Shown: positions 52,569 to 62,709 of the stretch, piece by piece
Layout: every line of letters begins with the position of its first letter
How positions within the stretch are numbered: the stretch's first letter is position 1
Assembly: GCA_045046885.1 (NCBI GenBank)
Contig: JASFYX010000021.1
Location: 4,276 to 68,275 of the forward strand
Origin: CG1-02-35-72 sp045046885
Lineage (GTDB): Bacteria; Bacteroidota; Bacteroidia; Flavobacteriales; Flavobacteriaceae
Direction of reading: 5' to 3'
Length of the DNA stretch: 64,000 nt
The notes under the pieces: model-generated
The model's database searches: none
The model's input: only the letters and a program-made list of their open reading frames with translations
What the model was told of the DNA's origin: nothing
Program-made: the position numbers and the translations under genes

Positions 52569-55500
52569 TTGCATTTTAATAAAAAATATATAAAGCTCTT
52601 AAGTAGTTGCATTTTCTTTTTGTTTATTTCTTTAGGGATAAGCGCACAAATACCTGTACCTCCGGGTTTACCCAAAATTACAAACGACTCTATTAAAAAA
52701 GACACTTTACCGCCTTTAAAATATTTTTTTAGGAACAACCAAAAAGGAAGTCTTTATTTAAAAGGGGCTAATAAAACAAAAGTTATTTACGACCCTTTAA
52801 GTGGCAACTACCTCTTCTTAGAAAAAATAGGCGATTATTATGTAAAGCTGCCCTATTTTATGACACCAAAAGAATATAAAGAATACCGCTTAAAGCGCGA
52901 TATGCTCGATTATTTTAAATCTAAAATAGCGGCAACAAGTCGCCTTAACAAAGATGACGCCAATTCTAAAAAAGATGCACTCCCTACATATTATGTAAAT
53001 TCTAAATTTTTTGAAAGTATTTTTGGGGGAAACAGTATTATCGTAAATCCACAAGGAACAATACTTTTAAAATTAGGTATTTTATATCAGAAAGTTGACA
53101 ATCCGCAATTATCAGAAAACAACAGAAAGAGCACTACTTTCGATTTCGATCAACAAATAAGTGCCAGCCTCTCGGCTCAAATAGGTAAACGCTTAAAAGT
53201 AAGTGCCAGTTTTGATACGCAATCTACTTTTAATTTTCAGAATCTGGTCAAATTAGAATACACACCAGAAGAAGATGATATTATCAGAAAAATAGAAGTA
53301 GGTAATATAAGTATGCCTATAAAAAATTCGCTTATAAAAGGGGCTCAAAACTTAATTGGTATCAAAACAGAACTGCAATTTGGTAAAACTACTGTAACGG
53401 CTGTTTTATCGCAACAGCAATCTGAAACACGTAGCGTATCGGCTCAAGGCGGCTCTAGTATAAATGAATTTGAATTAAAGGTAAGCGATTACGATGCTAA
53501 TAAACATTTCTTTTTAGCACAAAAATTTAGAGATAATTACAATCAGGCTTTAGCCAATTTACCTTTAATAAATAGTGGTATAAATATTACACGTGTTGAA
53601 GTATGGGTTTCTAATCGTAACAATACTACTCAAGATGTTAGAAATATAGTTGGATTATCGGATATTGGAGAACTTAATTCTGCAAATATTGGTAATAGCA
53701 ATGTTGTGCCAAGTGGCACTCAAGACGCCTCAAATACAGCCAATAATTTAAATAGTCTTCTCAATTTAACGGACCCTATAAGAGACATTGCTACTGTTGG
53801 GGCTGCCCTTGCTCCCTTTAATATGTCGCAAGGAAATGATTATTCTGTATTAGAAAATGCACGCAAATTACAGCTCAATAACGATTATACTTACAATCCG
53901 CAATTAGGATATATTACTTTAAACAGTCGTTTATCTCAAAGTGATGTATTGGCCGTGAGTTTTGAATACACAGAAAATGGCGAAGTTTTTAAAGTAGGTG
54001 AATTTTCTGATGACGGTATTACCGCCCCTGCCAACTTAGTTGTAAAACTCTTGAGAAGTGAGGTTATAAATACCAATATTCCGCTTTGGAATTTGATGAT
54101 GAAAAACGTGTATTCTCTCAATGCGTTTCAGATGCAAAGAGACGAATTTAGACTCGAAGTCCTTTATCAAGATGACAATACGGGTGTTCCTGTAAATATT
54201 TTACAAGGGGCTCAAACCACAGCTGTACAAAACGAAACACTCTTAAATATTTTAAATTTAGACCGTTTAGACCAATCTAATAATGTAAAAAATAACGGCG
54301 ATGGCTTTTTTGATTATATAGAAGGCATTACCGTAAACTCTGAAAAAGGTTTTATTATTTTTCCGGAAATAGAGCCATTTGGCAAAGATTTAAAAACCAT
54401 TCTTACCAATCCTTCTGATAGTAAATTTGTATTCGAAGAGCTTTATGATATCACACAATCTGAGGCTCAAAATAATTTTCAACAAAAAGATAAATATTTT
54501 ATAAAAGGCTATTATAAATCGGCTGGCACACAAGGTATTCCGTTAGGTGTTTTTAATGCACAACCCGGTTCTGTTGTAGTAACGTCGGGCGGACGTCAAT
54601 TGGTAGAAGGTGTAGATTATGTAGTTGATTATCAAATAGGAAATGTTCAAATTATCAATCCAGATTTATTAGCTTCAAGAGCTCCAGTACAAGTTTCTGT
54701 AGAAAATAACAATGGTTTTACACAACAGCAACGCAGTTTATTTGGTGTTGACATAGAGCATAAGTTTTCTGATAAATTTGTGGCTGGGGCAACCATTTTA
54801 AACTTAAACGAGAAACCAATTACACAAAAAATTCAGTTTGGTAACGACCCCGTTAACAATACTATTTTTGGTCTGAATTTTAGTTACAGCACCCCAGTTC
54901 CTAAATTGACAAAATGGGTTAATAAGTTGCCTAACATCAATACAGAAGTACCTTCTAAAGTTTCTGTTAGAGGTGAATTTGCTTATTTAGCGCCCGGGAC
55001 TCCTAAACAAATATCGCAACAAAGTGAAGCTACTTCCTATTTAGACGATTTTGAAGGGGCGCAAATCCCACTGAGTTTAAATTCACCACGACAATGGTTT
55101 ATGGCCAGTACACCACAACACCAAACTGACCCCAATTTAATTAATTTAGGAGGTGATGCCAATGATTTAACATATGGTAAAAACCGCGCAAAATTATCTT
55201 GGTATAATATTGATAGGCTTTTTTACGGCGGTTCTTCTTTAAAACCAAGTAGTATTAATGACGATGAACTGTCACGTGCCGAAACACGTCGTATTGACCT
55301 TAAAGAATTATTCCCACAACAGAAAGTAGATTTTACACAATCTACAGTTGTAAGAACTTTCGATTTAGCTTATTTTCCACAAGAGCGCGGGAGCTATAAC
55401 TTTGATGCTACAGGTGTAAATATAGATGGTTCTTTAACCAATCCGCAAGAGCGATGGGCAGGCATAATGCGTTCTTTAACCACTACCGATTTTGAGCAAG

Positions 55501-58500
55501 CCAATATAGAATACATTCAGTTTTGGCTGATGGATCCTTACGAAAATTACTCTATAAATGAGAACGAAGGCTTCCCTAAAAACCACACACTTTCTCCTTC
55601 AGATTTTACAGGAAATCTCTATTTTAACTTAGGGAATATATCTGAAGATATCTTAAAAGACAATCGTAAAATGTTTGAAAATGGTCTGCCTCAAAATGGA
55701 CAAAAAGACCCTTCAACAATCGATGAAACTTTATGGTCAGACATCCCATTAAACCAATCATTATTATACGCTTTTGACGAAAAAGACCAAGCACGTGTCA
55801 ATCAAGATTTAGGTTTAGATGGTTTAAATGATACCGAAGAAAATACACGTTTTAGCACTTTTTTAAATCTATTACCTACCGCTGTAAAAACACAAATGCA
55901 AATAGATCCTGCCTCAGATAATTATCATTATTTTAGAGGGTCAGATTTAGATGACGCGAATGCTTCAATTATTAGTAGGTATAAAAATTATACAAATACC
56001 CAAGGTAATTCGCCTACAGCTAATTTATCTACAGAATCTTTTCCAACTTCTGCCACTTCTTTTCCAGACGTAGAAGATATTGATAGAGACCAAACTATGA
56101 ACACCGTTGAAAGTTATTTTCAATATAAAGTTTCTTTAAACAAAACTGATTTGGTTGTGGGTAAAAACAATATTGTAGATAGACGTACTATTAATGTCAA
56201 TCTTGCTGATGGCACTACTAAAACAGCAACTTGGTACCAATTTAGAATCCCTGTAAAATCGCCAGACGAAGCTATAAATGGCATTACAAACTTTAATTCC
56301 ATTCGCTTTATGCGTCTATTTTTAACCCAATTTAAAATTCCAATAGTATTGCGCTTTGGCGAATTTGAATTGGTGCGAGGCGATTGGCGTCGTTACACTA
56401 AAACGCTGCCCTCACCTCCTACGGTTCCTGTAAAATTAGATGTTACGCAACTCCAAAATTTTGTTGTAGGTGTTGTAAATATCGAAGAAAACGAAGGGCG
56501 TCAACCCATACCTTATACATTACCTCCTGGTATAATTAGAGAACGTTTACAAGGCCCCACTACTATTCAAAGTCAAAACGAACAAAGTCTCTCAGTTAAA
56601 ATAAAAGATTTAGCCACTCAAGAAACACGTGCCGTTTTTAAAAATGTAAAGATGGATTTACGGATGTTTAAAAAATTAAAACTTTTTATTCATGCCGAAA
56701 GTGTAACAGGTCAACCCGCAGTACAAGATGGCGATTTAAAAGCCATCATTCGTTTGGGAAGTGACACAGATGAAAACTATTATCAGATAGAAGTTCCGCT
56801 AAACATAACAGCTTTTAGTGCCCTTTCTGCCGAAGAAGTTTGGCCAGAAACAAATGCTTTAGACCTTGCTTTAGAAAAATTCGGTAAATTAAAACAAGCC
56901 CGTTTTGACGCCAATGTTCCTATAAATACGCTGTATCCTACAATTGGTAGTCCGCCTGCTTTTGACGATTTAAATGGCGTTGAGTTAAGGGTCTTTGGCA
57001 ATCCTAATCTGGCCAATATAAAATCGGTAATGTTGGGTATTAAAAACACAAGCGCATCACCTAAAAGTACAGAAGTTTGGTTTAACGAGTTACGTGTAGC
57101 GCAATTTGATAACAAAGGTGGTTGGTCTGCCAACATTAATGCCGATGCTAATTTTGCCGATTTTGCCGATATTTCTTTTGTGGGAAGTGCTTCTACTATA
57201 GGTTTTGGAGCTATAAATCAACGTGTTAACGAGAGAAGCCAAGAAGATGTTAAGCAATATAATATAATTACCAATGTTAATTTAGGAAAATTACTCCCCA
57301 AAAAATGGGCTATCAATTTACCAATGTCATTTAGTACTGCCGAAGAGTTTAGAGATCCCAAATACGATCCGCAATTGCAAGACGTCTTGTTTAAAGATGC
57401 GAAAACAAATAGTGACGATTCTAGAGACTACACACAACGCACCAGTATTAGTTTTATGAATGTAAAAAAAGAACGTACAGGACTAAAAGACAAAAAGAAA
57501 AAACCTTACGACATAGAAAATTTCTATGTGTCGTATGCTTATAACCAAACTTATCATCGCGATTACAATACCAAACTTTTAAGAGATCAGAATGTACGGG
57601 CATCGGCTACTTATAATTACACTTTTGAACCTTACGTGCTAGAACCTTTTAAAAAGACAAAATTCTTTGACAAAAAAAGTTATTTAAAATTTATTCAGGA
57701 ATTAAATTTTAATTTACTACCCACTTCTTTGGCTATTAATAGCAATATAAGACGCACTTATAACGAGCGTTTAGCACGGACTTTAGTCGGCGGATTACCC
57801 GATTTACCAACCCTTAAACAACGTTATTTTCTGTTTGATTGGGATTACAATATTGTTTATAATCTCACAAAATCTTTTGATTTTAGTTTGAGAGCTTCAA
57901 ACAATTATATTTATGACAATTTTGAAAACGACGATGTAAAAATATTTAATAGTTTCTTTAAAATAGGACGTCCAAAAAATTACCATCAAACCTTAAATGC
58001 CACTTACAAAATCCCAATAAACAAATTGCCCTATTTAGATTTTATAACCAGTTCTTTTACCTACACAGCAGATTTCGATTGGCAAGCTTCTTCAAATTCA
58101 ATTGTAGAATCTATTGGAAACAGTATTAGTAATGCCAATACAAATAATTTTTCTATATCCTTAAATTTAAACAAATTATACAAGACTATTGGTGTAGCTA
58201 AATTGCAGAAAAAAGACGGTAAAAACACATCCGATAAGAAAGCAAAATCTCAGATTGATATCGGTAAAAAAGCCCTCAACATTGGTTTAGGTATTATAAC
58301 TTCAATTAAAAAAATTGACATAAGTTACACCTCAAATAATGGTACTTTTTTACCAGGTTATATTCCAGAAGTTGGGTTTTTAGGACGCGATAATTTTACT
58401 GGCGGATTAGCCCCTACTTTTGGATTTGTATTTGGAAGTCAGAATGATATCCGCGACCTCGCTTTAACTAGAGGATGGCTTATTTCTAGAAGTGCCACAG

Positions 58501-59618
58501 ACCCTGTTTACAATAAAACATTTACAAAAACACATTACGATAAATTAGATCTTACTGCCAATATAAAACCCTTTAAAGATTTACAAATAGACCTTATTGC
58601 CAATCGTATTTTTACAGGAAATGACAGCCAGCAAATTGATATAATTGACAATGTTTTTGCTAATGGCCCCGTTAATACAATGGGTAATTTTAGCATAAGT
58701 CATATTATGATAAAAACATCCTTTGATGGTAATGGCGACGATACATTTAATACCTTTAAAACAAACAGAACCATTATAGCCAATCGTTTAGCACAACAAG
58801 CCAACTTAACTTCTACAGATGGTTTCGGCGAAACAAGTCAGCAAGTATTATTACCGGCCTTTTTAGCGGCTTATTCGGGTAAAGACGCTTCAAAAATTTC
58901 GTTAAATACTTTTAGAAGTACGCCAGTTCCCAATTGGAAAGTGACTTATAAAGGGTTGATGAAAATTAAATGGTTCAAAGAAAATTTTAGCAGTTTTACG
59001 TTATCAAATGCTTATAGAGGCTCTTATGGTGTAACCAGTTTTACAAACAATTTACAATACGATGTCGCCAATCCGTTTGGGATAAATAATAAAAATAAAG
59101 CTGACGATTTTAACAGCGAATTGTTAATAGGTAGTGTTAATTTAATTGAAGATTTTTCACCTTTAATTAAAGTCGATTTTAGAATGAAAAATTCTTTTTC
59201 GTTTAAAGCCGAGCTCAAAAGAGACAAAGCACTTACTTTAAATTTTAACAACAGTACCTTAACAGAAATACGTGGTAAAGAATACGTTATTGGTATGGGT
59301 TATCGTTTTAAAGATTTACAAATACGTTTTAAAAATGGCAACAGTCGTACTATTTATAAAGGCGACTTAAATTTAAAAGTCGATTTATCTATCCGCGATA
59401 ATTCAACTGTTATACGTGCCTTAGATAAAGATAACAATCAAGTAACAGGTGGTCAAAAATTAGTAGCCTTTAAATTTTTAGCCGATTATAATTTGACAAA
59501 AAATATGATGGCAAGCTTTTTTTATGACCAAAATACTTCTAGATTTGCAATATCAACAACCTTTCCAAGAAAATCTATCAGTGCCGGATTAAGCCTAAGA
59601 TACACACTTGGAAATTAA
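52569..59618 (+). CDS. sprA: type IX secretion system outer-membrane translocon SprA
   Basis: Giant outer-membrane beta barrel through which type IX cargo leaves the cell, also needed for gliding. The start is TTG at 52569, just after ruvA: it gives a good signal peptide (HFNKKYIKLLSSCIFFLFIS, then LGISAQIP), while the first in-frame ATG is nearly 100 codons later, after the signal. 2349 residues, in the family range. The N-terminal segment around PYFMTPKEYKEYRLKRDM, the alternating beta pattern throughout and the C-terminal barrel strand ISAGLSLRYTLGN fit SprA. The ruvA-sprA-gcvH-vanZ order is, as I recall, kept in flavobacteria. Its likely cargo is coded at 28068. Confidence 0.95.
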   Translation: MHFNKKYIKLLSSCIFFLFISLGISAQIPVPPGLPKITNDSIKKDTLPPLKYFFRNNQKGSLYLKGANKTKVIYDPLSGNYLFLEKIGDYYVKLPYFMTPKEYKEYRLKRDMLDYFKSKIAATSRLNKDDANSKKDALPTYYVNSKFFESIFGGNSIIVNPQGTILLKLGILYQKVDNPQLSENNRKSTTFDFDQQISASLSAQIGKRLKVSASFDTQSTFNFQNLVKLEYTPEEDDIIRKIEVGNISMPIKNSLIKGAQNLIGIKTELQFGKTTVTAVLSQQQSETRSVSAQGGSSINEFELKVSDYDANKHFFLAQKFRDNYNQALANLPLINSGINITRVEVWVSNRNNTTQDVRNIVGLSDIGELNSANIGNSNVVPSGTQDASNTANNLNSLLNLTDPIRDIATVGAALAPFNMSQGNDYSVLENARKLQLNNDYTYNPQLGYITLNSRLSQSDVLAVSFEYTENGEVFKVGEFSDDGITAPANLVVKLLRSEVINTNIPLWNLMMKNVYSLNAFQMQRDEFRLEVLYQDDNTGVPVNILQGAQTTAVQNETLLNILNLDRLDQSNNVKNNGDGFFDYIEGITVNSEKGFIIFPEIEPFGKDLKTILTNPSDSKFVFEELYDITQSEAQNNFQQKDKYFIKGYYKSAGTQGIPLGVFNAQPGSVVVTSGGRQLVEGVDYVVDYQIGNVQIINPDLLASRAPVQVSVENNNGFTQQQRSLFGVDIEHKFSDKFVAGATILNLNEKPITQKIQFGNDPVNNTIFGLNFSYSTPVPKLTKWVNKLPNINTEVPSKVSVRGEFAYLAPGTPKQISQQSEATSYLDDFEGAQIPLSLNSPRQWFMASTPQHQTDPNLINLGGDANDLTYGKNRAKLSWYNIDRLFYGGSSLKPSSINDDELSRAETRRIDLKELFPQQKVDFTQSTVVRTFDLAYFPQERGSYNFDATGVNIDGSLTNPQERWAGIMRSLTTTDFEQANIEYIQFWLMDPYENYSINENEGFPKNHTLSPSDFTGNLYFNLGNISEDILKDNRKMFENGLPQNGQKDPSTIDETLWSDIPLNQSLLYAFDEKDQARVNQDLGLDGLNDTEENTRFSTFLNLLPTAVKTQMQIDPASDNYHYFRGSDLDDANASIISRYKNYTNTQGNSPTANLSTESFPTSATSFPDVEDIDRDQTMNTVESYFQYKVSLNKTDLVVGKNNIVDRRTINVNLADGTTKTATWYQFRIPVKSPDEAINGITNFNSIRFMRLFLTQFKIPIVLRFGEFELVRGDWRRYTKTLPSPPTVPVKLDVTQLQNFVVGVVNIEENEGRQPIPYTLPPGIIRERLQGPTTIQSQNEQSLSVKIKDLATQETRAVFKNVKMDLRMFKKLKLFIHAESVTGQPAVQDGDLKAIIRLGSDTDENYYQIEVPLNITAFSALSAEEVWPETNALDLALEKFGKLKQARFDANVPINTLYPTIGSPPAFDDLNGVELRVFGNPNLANIKSVMLGIKNTSASPKSTEVWFNELRVAQFDNKGGWSANINADANFADFADISFVGSASTIGFGAINQRVNERSQEDVKQYNIITNVNLGKLLPKKWAINLPMSFSTAEEFRDPKYDPQLQDVLFKDAKTNSDDSRDYTQRTSISFMNVKKERTGLKDKKKKPYDIENFYVSYAYNQTYHRDYNTKLLRDQNVRASATYNYTFEPYVLEPFKKTKFFDKKSYLKFIQELNFNLLPTSLAINSNIRRTYNERLARTLVGGLPDLPTLKQRYFLFDWDYNIVYNLTKSFDFSLRASNNYIYDNFENDDVKIFNSFFKIGRPKNYHQTLNATYKIPINKLPYLDFITSSFTYTADFDWQASSNSIVESIGNSISNANTNNFSISLNLNKLYKTIGVAKLQKKDGKNTSDKKAKSQIDIGKKALNIGLGIITSIKKIDISYTSNNGTFLPGYIPEVGFLGRDNFTGGLAPTFGFVFGSQNDIRDLALTRGWLISRSATDPVYNKTFTKTHYDKLDLTANIKPFKDLQIDLIANRIFTGNDSQQIDIIDNVFANGPVNTMGNFSISHIMIKTSFDGNGDDTFNTFKTNRTIIANRLAQQANLTSTDGFGETSQQVLLPAFLAAYSGKDASKISLNTFRSTPVPNWKVTYKGLMKIKWFKENFSSFTLSNAYRGSYGVTSFTNNLQYDVANPFGINNKNKADDFNSELLIGSVNLIEDFSPLIKVDFRMKNSFSFKAELKRDKALTLNFNNSTLTEIRGKEYVIGMGYRFKDLQIRFKNGNSRTIYKGDLNLKVDLSIRDNSTVIRALDKDNNQVTGGQKLVAFKFLADYNLTKNMMASFFYDQNTSRFAISTTFPRKSISAGLSLRYTLGN

Positions 59619-59632
59619 TAAAATAGAATAAA

Positions 59633-60013
59633 ATGAATATCCCATCAAATTTAAAGTACACTAAAGATCACGAATGGATTGCCTTAGATGGTAATACTGC
59701 TACAATTGGTATAACAGATTTCGCGCAAAGCGAACTTGGAGACATTGTTTATGTAGATATAGATACCGTTGGCGAAAGCTTAGATAAAGACGAAGTTTTT
59801 GGAACTGTTGAAGCTGTAAAAACAGTATCAGATTTATTTTTACCTGCTTCTGGAGAAGTTGTAGAATTTAATGAAGCCTTAGAAGACCAACCCGAATTGG
59901 TAAACTCTGACCCTTACGGAGAAGGTTGGATGGTAAAAGTTACCTTAGACAATAGTGCAGATTTAGATACCTTACTAGATGCAGCAGCTTATAAAGCGCT
60001 TATTGAAGGATAA
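59633..60013 (+). CDS. gcvH: glycine cleavage system H protein
   Basis: Lipoyl carrier shuttling the aminomethyl group between P and T proteins. LKYTKDHEWI at the N-terminus, the lipoylation lysine Lys63 in GTVEAVKTVSD, and NSDPYGEGWM near the end. 126 residues, complete. 14 bp after sprA; the VanZ-like frame overlaps its 3' end. Confidence 0.97.
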   Translation: MNIPSNLKYTKDHEWIALDGNTATIGITDFAQSELGDIVYVDIDTVGESLDKDEVFGTVEAVKTVSDLFLPASGEVVEFNEALEDQPELVNSDPYGEGWMVKVTLDNSADLDTLLDAAAYKALIEG

Positions 60014-60371
60014 CATCCTATATATAGCATTAGCTTTTAGTATTTTTATTCTTGTTTTTAGCTTAATTCCCGTTAAAAGTAATTTATTAGGAAACGTAGA
60101 AAACTCAGATAAAATACTGCATACTACCGCTTATACTTTCCTTAGTTTAAGTTGGTTTTTTTACTTCAAACCTTTTAAAAACATCCAAAAAAAAGGACTT
60201 ATAGTTTTAGGTCTTTTTATCTATGGCATAATTATTGAAATATTGCAATCAACCTTAACTACTTATAGAACGGGTAGTTTTTACGATGTATTAGCTAATA
60301 GCATTGGTATTTTGATTGCGCTTATTTCTTTTGAAAAAGTCTATAAAATTGCTTTGTCCAAAAATAATTAA
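59979..60371 (+). CDS. VanZ-like membrane protein
   Basis: Four hydrophobic segments with the VanZ-family pattern: FSLIPV after the first helix, DKILHTTAYTFLSLSWFFYF, IEILQSTLTTYRTGSFYDVL and ANSIGILIAL. Function unknown; relatives include the teicoplanin-resistance protein VanZ but no resistance role is implied. The ATG at 59979 overlaps gcvH by 35 bp; an alternative TTG at 60003 overlaps by 11 bp and gives an N-terminus closer to the first helix. 130 or 122 residues. Confidence 0.8.
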   Translation: MQQLIKRLLKDNILYIALAFSIFILVFSLIPVKSNLLGNVENSDKILHTTAYTFLSLSWFFYFKPFKNIQKKGLIVLGLFIYGIIIEILQSTLTTYRTGSFYDVLANSIGILIALISFEKVYKIALSKNN

Positions 60372-60421
60372 ATAAGTGCAAGAGTATTTTTACTTTTTAA
60401 CACTTATTCAATTATTTTATT

Positions 60422-61144
60422 ATGAAATTAAAAAAGAATCCCAAAGCTGACCTAGACACTTACAGTAAACTTTTTATGCAATTGGGCTTAGCCCTAGCTT
60501 TATTTATCAGTTATTTAACAATAGAATATCAAACTACAACAACAGTCTTTAAAAATAGCAATCCTTTTACCCTTAACGGAGAAATAGAACAAAATATTCC
60601 ACAAACTATACGCAAAGAAAAAAAGGTCAAACCAATGCCTAAAAAGATTATCGAAAAAATAAAAATCATCGATAATAAAGACAAAGCTGTAGAAGATTTA
60701 ATAAAACCGCAAGATATTGATGCCCCTGTCGCTCTAGATCTTAACGATATCGTGGAAGCGGATGACCCTACAGATGAAGTTAATGATATTCCTTTTATTT
60801 TAATAGAAGATGCCCCTGTTTATCCAGGTTGTGAAGGGATAGCAAAAATGCAGCAAAAAAAATGTTTTACAGAACATATAAAAGAACTGGTAAATAGAAA
60901 ATTTAATGCCGATTTAGCCGCTAATTTAGGACTTACTCCAGGTAAAAAAAGAATTTTTGTGATGTTTAAAATAGACAAAATGGGCAAAGTTGTAAATATT
61001 AGAGCCCGTGCACCTCACAAAAGTTTAGAAAAAGAAGCCATTCGTGTTGTGAGTTTAATTCCGAAAATGACACCTGGTAAACAACGTGGCCGTGCTGTTG
61101 GCGTAAAATACAGTTTACCTATTGTTTTTAACGTTCAAGATTAG
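60422..61144 (+). CDS. TonB-family energy transducer, paralogue 1
   Basis: One N-terminal membrane anchor (LGLALALFISYLTIEY, about 24-39), a charged periplasmic linker without the usual proline run, and a C-terminal TonB-like domain from about residue 135 (APVYPGCEGIA, QQKKCF, then KRIFVMFKIDKMGKVVNIRA). It should carry proton-motive energy to outer-membrane receptors. 240 residues. Closely similar to the following gene, with the last 25 or so residues nearly the same. No ExbB/ExbD beside it. Confidence 0.9.
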   Translation: MKLKKNPKADLDTYSKLFMQLGLALALFISYLTIEYQTTTTVFKNSNPFTLNGEIEQNIPQTIRKEKKVKPMPKKIIEKIKIIDNKDKAVEDLIKPQDIDAPVALDLNDIVEADDPTDEVNDIPFILIEDAPVYPGCEGIAKMQQKKCFTEHIKELVNRKFNADLAANLGLTPGKKRIFVMFKIDKMGKVVNIRARAPHKSLEKEAIRVVSLIPKMTPGKQRGRAVGVKYSLPIVFNVQD

Positions 61145-61307
61145 ACGATTACATTTTTTATCATAAAAAACAACATTATTTTTGAGAATATAATGTCATA
61201 AAAAATTAAAATGTGTTCTTAGAATTTATTATTTTTCAAAAAAAATAAATTAGTTGCACATGTTATAATTAAATTATTAAATTAGCACACTTTAAAACTA
61301 TTTAAGC

Positions 61308-62033
61308 ATGAACTTAAAAAAGAATCCAAAAGCGAACTTAGAAAACTATAGCAAGTTCTTTATGCAGCTAGGCTTGGTATTGGCTTTGTTGGTCGTCCTT
61401 TTATCTGTAGAGTATAAAACTTACGACAGAACAATATCATCTTTAGGTAATTTAAACATGAATGACGAGCTAGAAGAAGACATTCCAATTACAGAACGTA
61501 TAGAGCCTGTAAAACCACCACCACCACCACCACCTGCACCAGAAATTATTCAGGTGGTAGAAGATAAAGAAGAAGTGGTAGAAACTGTTCTTGAATCTAC
61601 AGAAACAGATGAAACTGAAAAAGTTGTAGTAGAAGAAATTGAAGTAGTAGACGAAGAAGAAGATGTTGCAGAAGATGTGCCGTTTGCCATTATTGAAAAT
61701 GCACCTATCTATCCTGGTTGCGAAGGCAAACCTAAATCACAACAAAAAAAGTGTCTATCAGATAATATTACAAAACTTGTAAACAGAAAGTTTAATGTAG
61801 ATTTAGCTGCCGACCTTGGTTTAACACCAGGCAGAAAGCGCATTTTTGTAATGTTTAAAATAGACAAAACAGGAAAAGTTGTCGATATTAGAGCACGAGC
61901 TCCTCACAAACGTCTTGAAAAAGAGGCTATTAGAGTGGTTGGTTTAATCCCTAGAATGACACCCGGTAAACAACGTGGTCGTGCTGTAGGCGTTAAGTAT
62001 AGCTTACCAATTGTATTTAACGTACAAGACTAA
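61308..62033 (+). CDS. TonB-family energy transducer, paralogue 2
   Basis: Tandem paralogue of the gene at 60422. Same architecture: anchor at about 24-40 (LGLVLALLVVLLSVEY), linker with a proline run (VKPPPPPPPAPE, about 69-80) and a very acidic Glu/Val stretch (about 83-125), then the TonB-like C-terminal domain with YPGCEG and QQKKC. The linker therefore differs strongly from paralogue 1 while the anchor and C-terminal domain are alike. 241 residues, terminator downstream. Confidence 0.92.
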   Translation: MNLKKNPKANLENYSKFFMQLGLVLALLVVLLSVEYKTYDRTISSLGNLNMNDELEEDIPITERIEPVKPPPPPPPAPEIIQVVEDKEEVVETVLESTETDETEKVVVEEIEVVDEEEDVAEDVPFAIIENAPIYPGCEGKPKSQQKKCLSDNITKLVNRKFNVDLAADLGLTPGRKRIFVMFKIDKTGKVVDIRARAPHKRLEKEAIRVVGLIPRMTPGKQRGRAVGVKYSLPIVFNVQD

Positions 62034-62053
62034 CTTTTTTAAATAAAATTTTC

Positions 62054-62090
62054 AAAAATCCCATTTCTATCTTAGAAATGGGATTTTTTT
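62054..62090 (+). terminator. Rho-independent terminator after the tonB pair
   Basis: AAAAATCCCATTTCTA-TCT-TAGAAATGGGATTTTT, perfect 16-bp stem with T run, 20 bp after the stop. Confidence 0.92.
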
Positions 62091-62133
62091 ATAATAAATT
62101 AGTACATTCGTAACACACTAAAAATTGAATTTA

Positions 62134-62709
62134 ATGACCGATTATTTTGCACACGAAACCGCCGTAATTGATACCAATTGTCAAATTGGAAAAGGGACAA
62201 AAATATGGCACTTTAGCCATATTATGAGTCAGTGTGAAATTGGCGAAAAATGTAATATAGGTCAAAATGTAGTGGTGTCTCCTCTAGTTAAATTAGGGCG
62301 TAATGTTAAAGTTCAAAACAATGTTTCTATTTATACAGGTGTTATTTGTGAAGAGGATGTTTTTTTAGGTCCCTCTATGGTTTTTACAAATGTTATAAAT
62401 CCGCGTAGTGCCGTATTAAGACGTGATGAATACCAAGAAACAATCGTTAAAAAAGGTGCTAGCATTGGCGCTAATGCCACAATTATCTGCGGTAATAATA
62501 TAGGTGAATTTGCCCTTATTGGTGCTGGAAGTGTCATTACAAAAGAAGTAGCTCCGTATGCTTTGGTTGTAGGCAATCCTGCCAAGCAAATTGGTTGGAT
62601 AAGCGAATATGGTCATCGCCTAAACTTTGATGATAAGGGTTTTGCTACTTGTCCAGAAAGTCACGAAAAATACCAACTAAAAAACAACGCTGTAACAAAA
62701 ATTAACTGA
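62134..62709 (+). CDS. left-handed beta-helix acyltransferase (WbpD/WlbB-like N-acetyltransferase)
   Basis: Hexapeptide-repeat transferase, 191 residues from ATG at 62134; a TTG three codons upstream is possible but less likely. Repeats such as AVIDTNCQIGKGTKIWHF, CEIGEKCNIGQNVVVSP and GASIGANATIICGNNIGEFA build the helix, and APYALVVGNPAKQIGWISEYG closes it. This pattern is that of UDP-2-acetamido-3-amino-uronate N-acetyltransferases used in lipopolysaccharide or glycan sugars. No other glycan genes are nearby, so the sugar pathway is elsewhere. Its stop overlaps the next start (TGATG). Confidence 0.88.
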   Translation: MTDYFAHETAVIDTNCQIGKGTKIWHFSHIMSQCEIGEKCNIGQNVVVSPLVKLGRNVKVQNNVSIYTGVICEEDVFLGPSMVFTNVINPRSAVLRRDEYQETIVKKGASIGANATIICGNNIGEFALIGAGSVITKEVAPYALVVGNPAKQIGWISEYGHRLNFDDKGFATCPESHEKYQLKNNAVTKIN

